Source: Cyanocohniella sp. LLY (GTDB lineage Bacteria > Cyanobacteriota > Cyanobacteriia > Cyanobacteriales > Nostocaceae). Taken from it: DNA of 33,078 nucleotides. Below, in pieces: positions 30,570-33,078 of this stretch. The stretch lies in assembly GCA_022241785.1 (NCBI GenBank), contig JAKOMP010000066.1:4213-37290 (forward strand), in the 5' to 3' direction. Position numbers and translations under genes: made by a program. Below the pieces are notes generated by a model. The model made no database searches and was not told the origin of the DNA. It saw only the letters and a program-made list of their open reading frames with translations. Within the stretch, counting starts at the first letter, position 1, and every line of letters begins with the position of its first letter.

Positions 30570-33078
30570 GACATTGAGTTGTGTTATGTCTGGAAGTATG
30601 GGAAGTGACAGTAGATGAATTAGCACTGAGGACTACTTGCCCTTTAGCATTTAGCATTGCACCTGTGGCTTCAACAATGCGTTTGGGAGTGGACGTAGTT
30701 GGTTTAATGCTGACAGGTGGTAGGGAACGGTTATGATTGCTGGGTTTAACAGACACCCAACCTATTTGTGCTGTATCAGGAGTAAGAATATCTTTGGGGT
30801 TGGCTGGTAAACCACCACGTCCGGTGATCACAAATCGGTTTTGAGCGTAACCAGGACTGTAGCAACCTTGGGCTATCTCGGTATCAACTGGTATTGTTGG
30901 CAACTCTAGCAAGCCACTGTTGGGGTCGATACCAGGTGTATTCAGTTCCACAGTGCCTTGTGTACCAAATTCTGAACTAGCTGTGATGTCACTAAATAAA
31001 GTTTGACTTTCACGAGGCTGAATACCATAAATACCAAAGGCTTGGATATCCACTCTGCCACCTGTGCCTGTAAAAGCATTAGCAGTAATGTCGCTATTTT
31101 CTTTTGGAATGGCAACGATAAAGCCTGATGGGGCATCAATATTTATGTTGCCACCATTGCCACCAGCTTGTGCTTTACCTGCGGTGGTGGTAATTTGAGC
31201 GCCACGACGGAGAAGGAGTAAATCAGTTTGTAAGTTGATATTGCCACCATTACCCGATGCAGATTCGGCGTTTACTCTGCCACTATTATCTAGGGTAACT
31301 CTAGGTGAGGTGACGATAATATCTCCAGCAGTACCCGTTGTACTTTGGGAGTTAACATACAAGCCACTATTAAAGTTTGAACTGTTATCAGAAACGTTGA
31401 CAAAATCAGCAGCATTAACTTTGATGGTACCTGCATTCCCTTGTCCAAAGGTTTCGGCAGTAAGTCGAGCGCCATTTTGTAACGAGAAAGAACCAGAATT
31501 GATAGTAATGTTACCCCCATTACCAACTGTCCCCATATCCACAAAGCTGGCGATCGCACTAACCAAACCATTCTTCTCCCCAGCAATATTAACAGCGCCA
31601 GTAACATTAACATTGACATTCCCCGCATCTCCCCGTCCTGCTAGCTGGGTAGCAAATGCACCACGAGTAATAGTTGCTAGTTGAGCGCCATTAGTAAGTG
31701 AGAAAGAACCAGCATTAATGTCAATATTGCCACCATTACCTACACCGCCTGCTCCCACCGTGCCGAAGACGTAAGCATTACCAGCCAGGGACACAGTATC
31801 TTTTGCACTCACTCTCACATTTCCCGCCTTCCCTTGTCCAGAAGTTGAGGTGGAAAGTTGAGCGCCATCTTGTAACGAGAAAGAACCAGAGTCAATATTA
31901 ATGTTACCCCCATCACCAACTGTCCCCATTTCCACTCGGCTGCCAATCGCACTAACCAAACCATTCTTCTCCCCAGAAATATTAACAGCGCCAGTAACAT
32001 TAACATTGACATTCCCCGCATTTCCCCGTCCTGCTAGCTGGGTAGCAGATGCTTCACGAGTAGAGGTTAGCAGTTGAGCACCATTAATTAGTGATAGTGT
32101 TGCAGCATTGATGTCGATATTGCCACCTTTACCGACACCTCCTGCTCCCACCGTGCTAAGGATGCCAGCATCTATAAGGGAGACAGCATCGAGTGCATTC
32201 ACTGTCACATTCCCTGCATTTCCTTGTCCAAATGTTGAGGCAGAAAGGAAAGCGCCATTTTGTAACGAGAAGGAACCAGAATTGATAGTAATGTTACCCC
32301 CATTGCCAACTGTCCCCGTTTGCACACTGCTCAAAATCGCACTAAATAAACCTTTTTTATCCCCAGTAATGTCAATAGTGCCAGTAACATTAACATTAAC
32401 ATTCCCCGCATCCCCCCGTCCTGCTGGCTGGGTAGCAGATGCTTCACGAATAAGGGTTAGCAGTTGAGCGCCATCTTTTAGCGAGAGGGTTAGAGCATTG
32501 ATGTCGATATTACCTCCCTTACCTACACCCCCTGCTTCTACTGTGCTGAGGATAGAAGCATCTGCAAGGGACACAACATCTTTTGCACTCACTGTCACAT
32601 TCCCCGCATTCCCTTGTCCAGAAGTTGAGGCACCAAGTTGAACGCCATCTTGCAACGAGAAGGAACCAGAATTGATAGTAATGTTACCCCCATTGCCAAC
32701 TGTCCCAGCTTCCACCCTACTGCCAATACCGCTGAAACCGTTTTCCCCACCAGCAATATTAACAGCACCAGTAACATTTATATTGACATTCCCCGCATCC
32801 CCCCGTCCTGCTGGCTGGGTAGCAGATGCTTCACGAATAAGGGTTAGTAGTTGAGCGCGATTAATTAGTGATAGTGTGGAAGCATTAATATTGATATTGC
32901 CACTTTTACCGACACCTCCTGCTTCCACTGTACTAAGGATGCCAGCATTATTTGCAAGCGAAACAGTATCTTTGGCATTCACTGTCACATTCCCTGCATT
33001 GCCTTGCCCAATAGTTTCGGCAGAAAGTCTAGCATCATCTCGTAATGAGAAAGAACCAGAATTGATAGTAATATTACC
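30559..33078 (-). CDS. Filamentous-haemagglutinin-like exoprotein (TpsA), 5' end outside the window
   Basis: The frame is open to the right edge, and 839 C-terminal residues are visible. Most of it is a tandem array of ~130-residue units rich in Gly, Asn and Val (GNGGNITINSGSFSLQNGA, GRGDAGNVNVNVTGAVNI, SILSTVEAGGVGKGGNID), the pattern of a right-handed beta helix. Repeat boundaries are 390 bases apart at 33061, 32671, 32281 and 31891, then 393 bases to 31498. The C-terminal ~120 residues (DTEIAQGCYSPGYAQNRFV, GGLPANPKDILTPDTAQIGW) form a region typical of cyanobacterial two-partner exoproteins. The N-terminal TPS secretion domain and signal peptide must lie beyond the window. It is secreted by the TpsB encoded next and is probably an adhesin or surface fibre. 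Confidence 0.92.
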   Translation of the reverse strand, partial: GNITINSGSFSLRDDARLSAETIGQGNAGNVTVNAKDTVSLANNAGILSTVEAGGVGKSGNININASTLSLINRAQLLTLIREASATQPAGRGDAGNVNINVTGAVNIAGGENGFSGIGSRVEAGTVGNGGNITINSGSFSLQDGVQLGASTSGQGNAGNVTVSAKDVVSLADASILSTVEAGGVGKGGNIDINALTLSLKDGAQLLTLIREASATQPAGRGDAGNVNVNVTGTIDITGDKKGLFSAILSSVQTGTVGNGGNITINSGSFSLQNGAFLSASTFGQGNAGNVTVNALDAVSLIDAGILSTVGAGGVGKGGNIDINAATLSLINGAQLLTSTREASATQLAGRGNAGNVNVNVTGAVNISGEKNGLVSAIGSRVEMGTVGDGGNINIDSGSFSLQDGAQLSTSTSGQGKAGNVRVSAKDTVSLAGNAYVFGTVGAGGVGNGGNIDINAGSFSLTNGAQLATITRGAFATQLAGRGDAGNVNVNVTGAVNIAGEKNGLVSAIASFVDMGTVGNGGNITINSGSFSLQNGARLTAETFGQGNAGTIKVNAADFVNVSDNSSNFNSGLYVNSQSTTGTAGDIIVTSPRVTLDNSGRVNAESASGNGGNINLQTDLLLLRRGAQITTTAGKAQAGGNGGNINIDAPSGFIVAIPKENSDITANAFTGTGGRVDIQAFGIYGIQPRESQTLFSDITASSEFGTQGTVELNTPGIDPNSGLLELPTIPVDTEIAQGCYSPGYAQNRFVITGRGGLPANPKDILTPDTAQIGWVSVKPSNHNRSLPPVSIKPTTSTPKRIVEATGAMLNAKGQVVLSANSSTVTSHTSRHNTTQCHGR
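31498..33078. repeat. Tandem 390-base coding repeats in the exoprotein gene
   Basis: The marker ATTGATAGTAATGTTACC or close variants recur at 33061, 32671, 32281, 31891 and 31498, so the period is 390, 390, 390 and 393 bases. Long stretches are nearly identical at DNA level (for example GCAACGAGAAGGAACCAGA and variants, and CCCCGTCCTGCTGGCTGGGT). The array runs off the window. High DNA identity suggests recent expansion or recombination between units. Confidence 0.9.

Noticed and set aside
30570-30626. Extended N-terminus of the FhaC/ShlB-type transporter
   Set aside because: The ATG at 30569 starts a proper signal peptide and overlaps the upstream stop by 11 bases. The longer form would add 19 residues before the signal peptide.
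31235-31684. Open frames on the plus strand opposite the exoprotein gene (also 32108-32467)
   Set aside because: They are Pro/Leu/Thr-rich shadows repeating with the 390-base period of the real minus-strand gene and have no ribosome-binding sites.
31498-33078. Regular direct repeats that could suggest a CRISPR array
   Set aside because: The period is 390 bases, the frame is continuous and coding throughout, and the translation is a beta-helix repeat protein. No short repeats with unique spacers are present.

Overview
The window looks like chromosome from a filamentous, Nostoc-like cyanobacterium. The palindrome GCGATCGC (HIP1) recurs, for example at 2511-2518, 3965-3972 and 4531-4538. Short interspersed palindromic elements of the Nostocales kind lie between genes, one protease carries a PEP-CTERM tail, and the gene families (NHLM transport operon, CHAT-TPR protein, two-partner secretion) are typical of that group. 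No genome was compared, so the assignment rests on these features only.

Layout. (1) 1-1600: three small plus-strand genes of unknown function and a WGR-domain protein. (2) 1637-2296: a Uma2-type nuclease-fold gene, facing the WGR gene across a hairpin. (3) 2362-20360: nine minus-strand genes forming the core of the window. In transcription order they are a class II lanthipeptide synthetase (LanM), a Cache-HAMP membrane sensor with no output domain, a permease-like membrane protein with extra domains, a MinD/ParA-like ATPase, a protein with a gluzincin-type zinc-protease signature (HECTH...ELIAD), a tandem cyclic-nucleotide-binding-fold protein of the kind seen beside bacteriocin transporters, an HlyD-type adaptor, a C39 peptidase/ABC exporter and a second ABC exporter. 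(4) 20827-21948: two plus-strand precursor peptides with nitrile-hydratase-like leaders (NHLP) ending in Gly-Gly, each followed by a 28-residue core. Both have the same promoter geometry. (5) 22308-23546: a secreted subtilisin-fold protein in which the catalytic His position appears to be Glu. (6) 23906-25810: a soluble histidine kinase and a REC-AraC response regulator. (7) 25952-33078: a two-partner secretion operon with a filamentous-haemagglutinin-like exoprotein (5' end outside the window), its FhaC/ShlB transporter and a CHAT-TPR protein.

Likely joint action. LanM dehydrates Ser/Thr in the cores and closes thioether rings. The C39 domain cuts after Gly-Gly while the ABC/HlyD machinery exports the product. 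The sensor, permease-like protein, ATPase, putative metalloprotease and tandem CNB protein sit inside the same run of genes and look like an accessory or control module around maturation and export. Only the CNB protein is a family I recognise as a regular partner of this transport operon. The roles of the other four are inferred from position and motifs. This module is the best candidate here for an incompletely described system.
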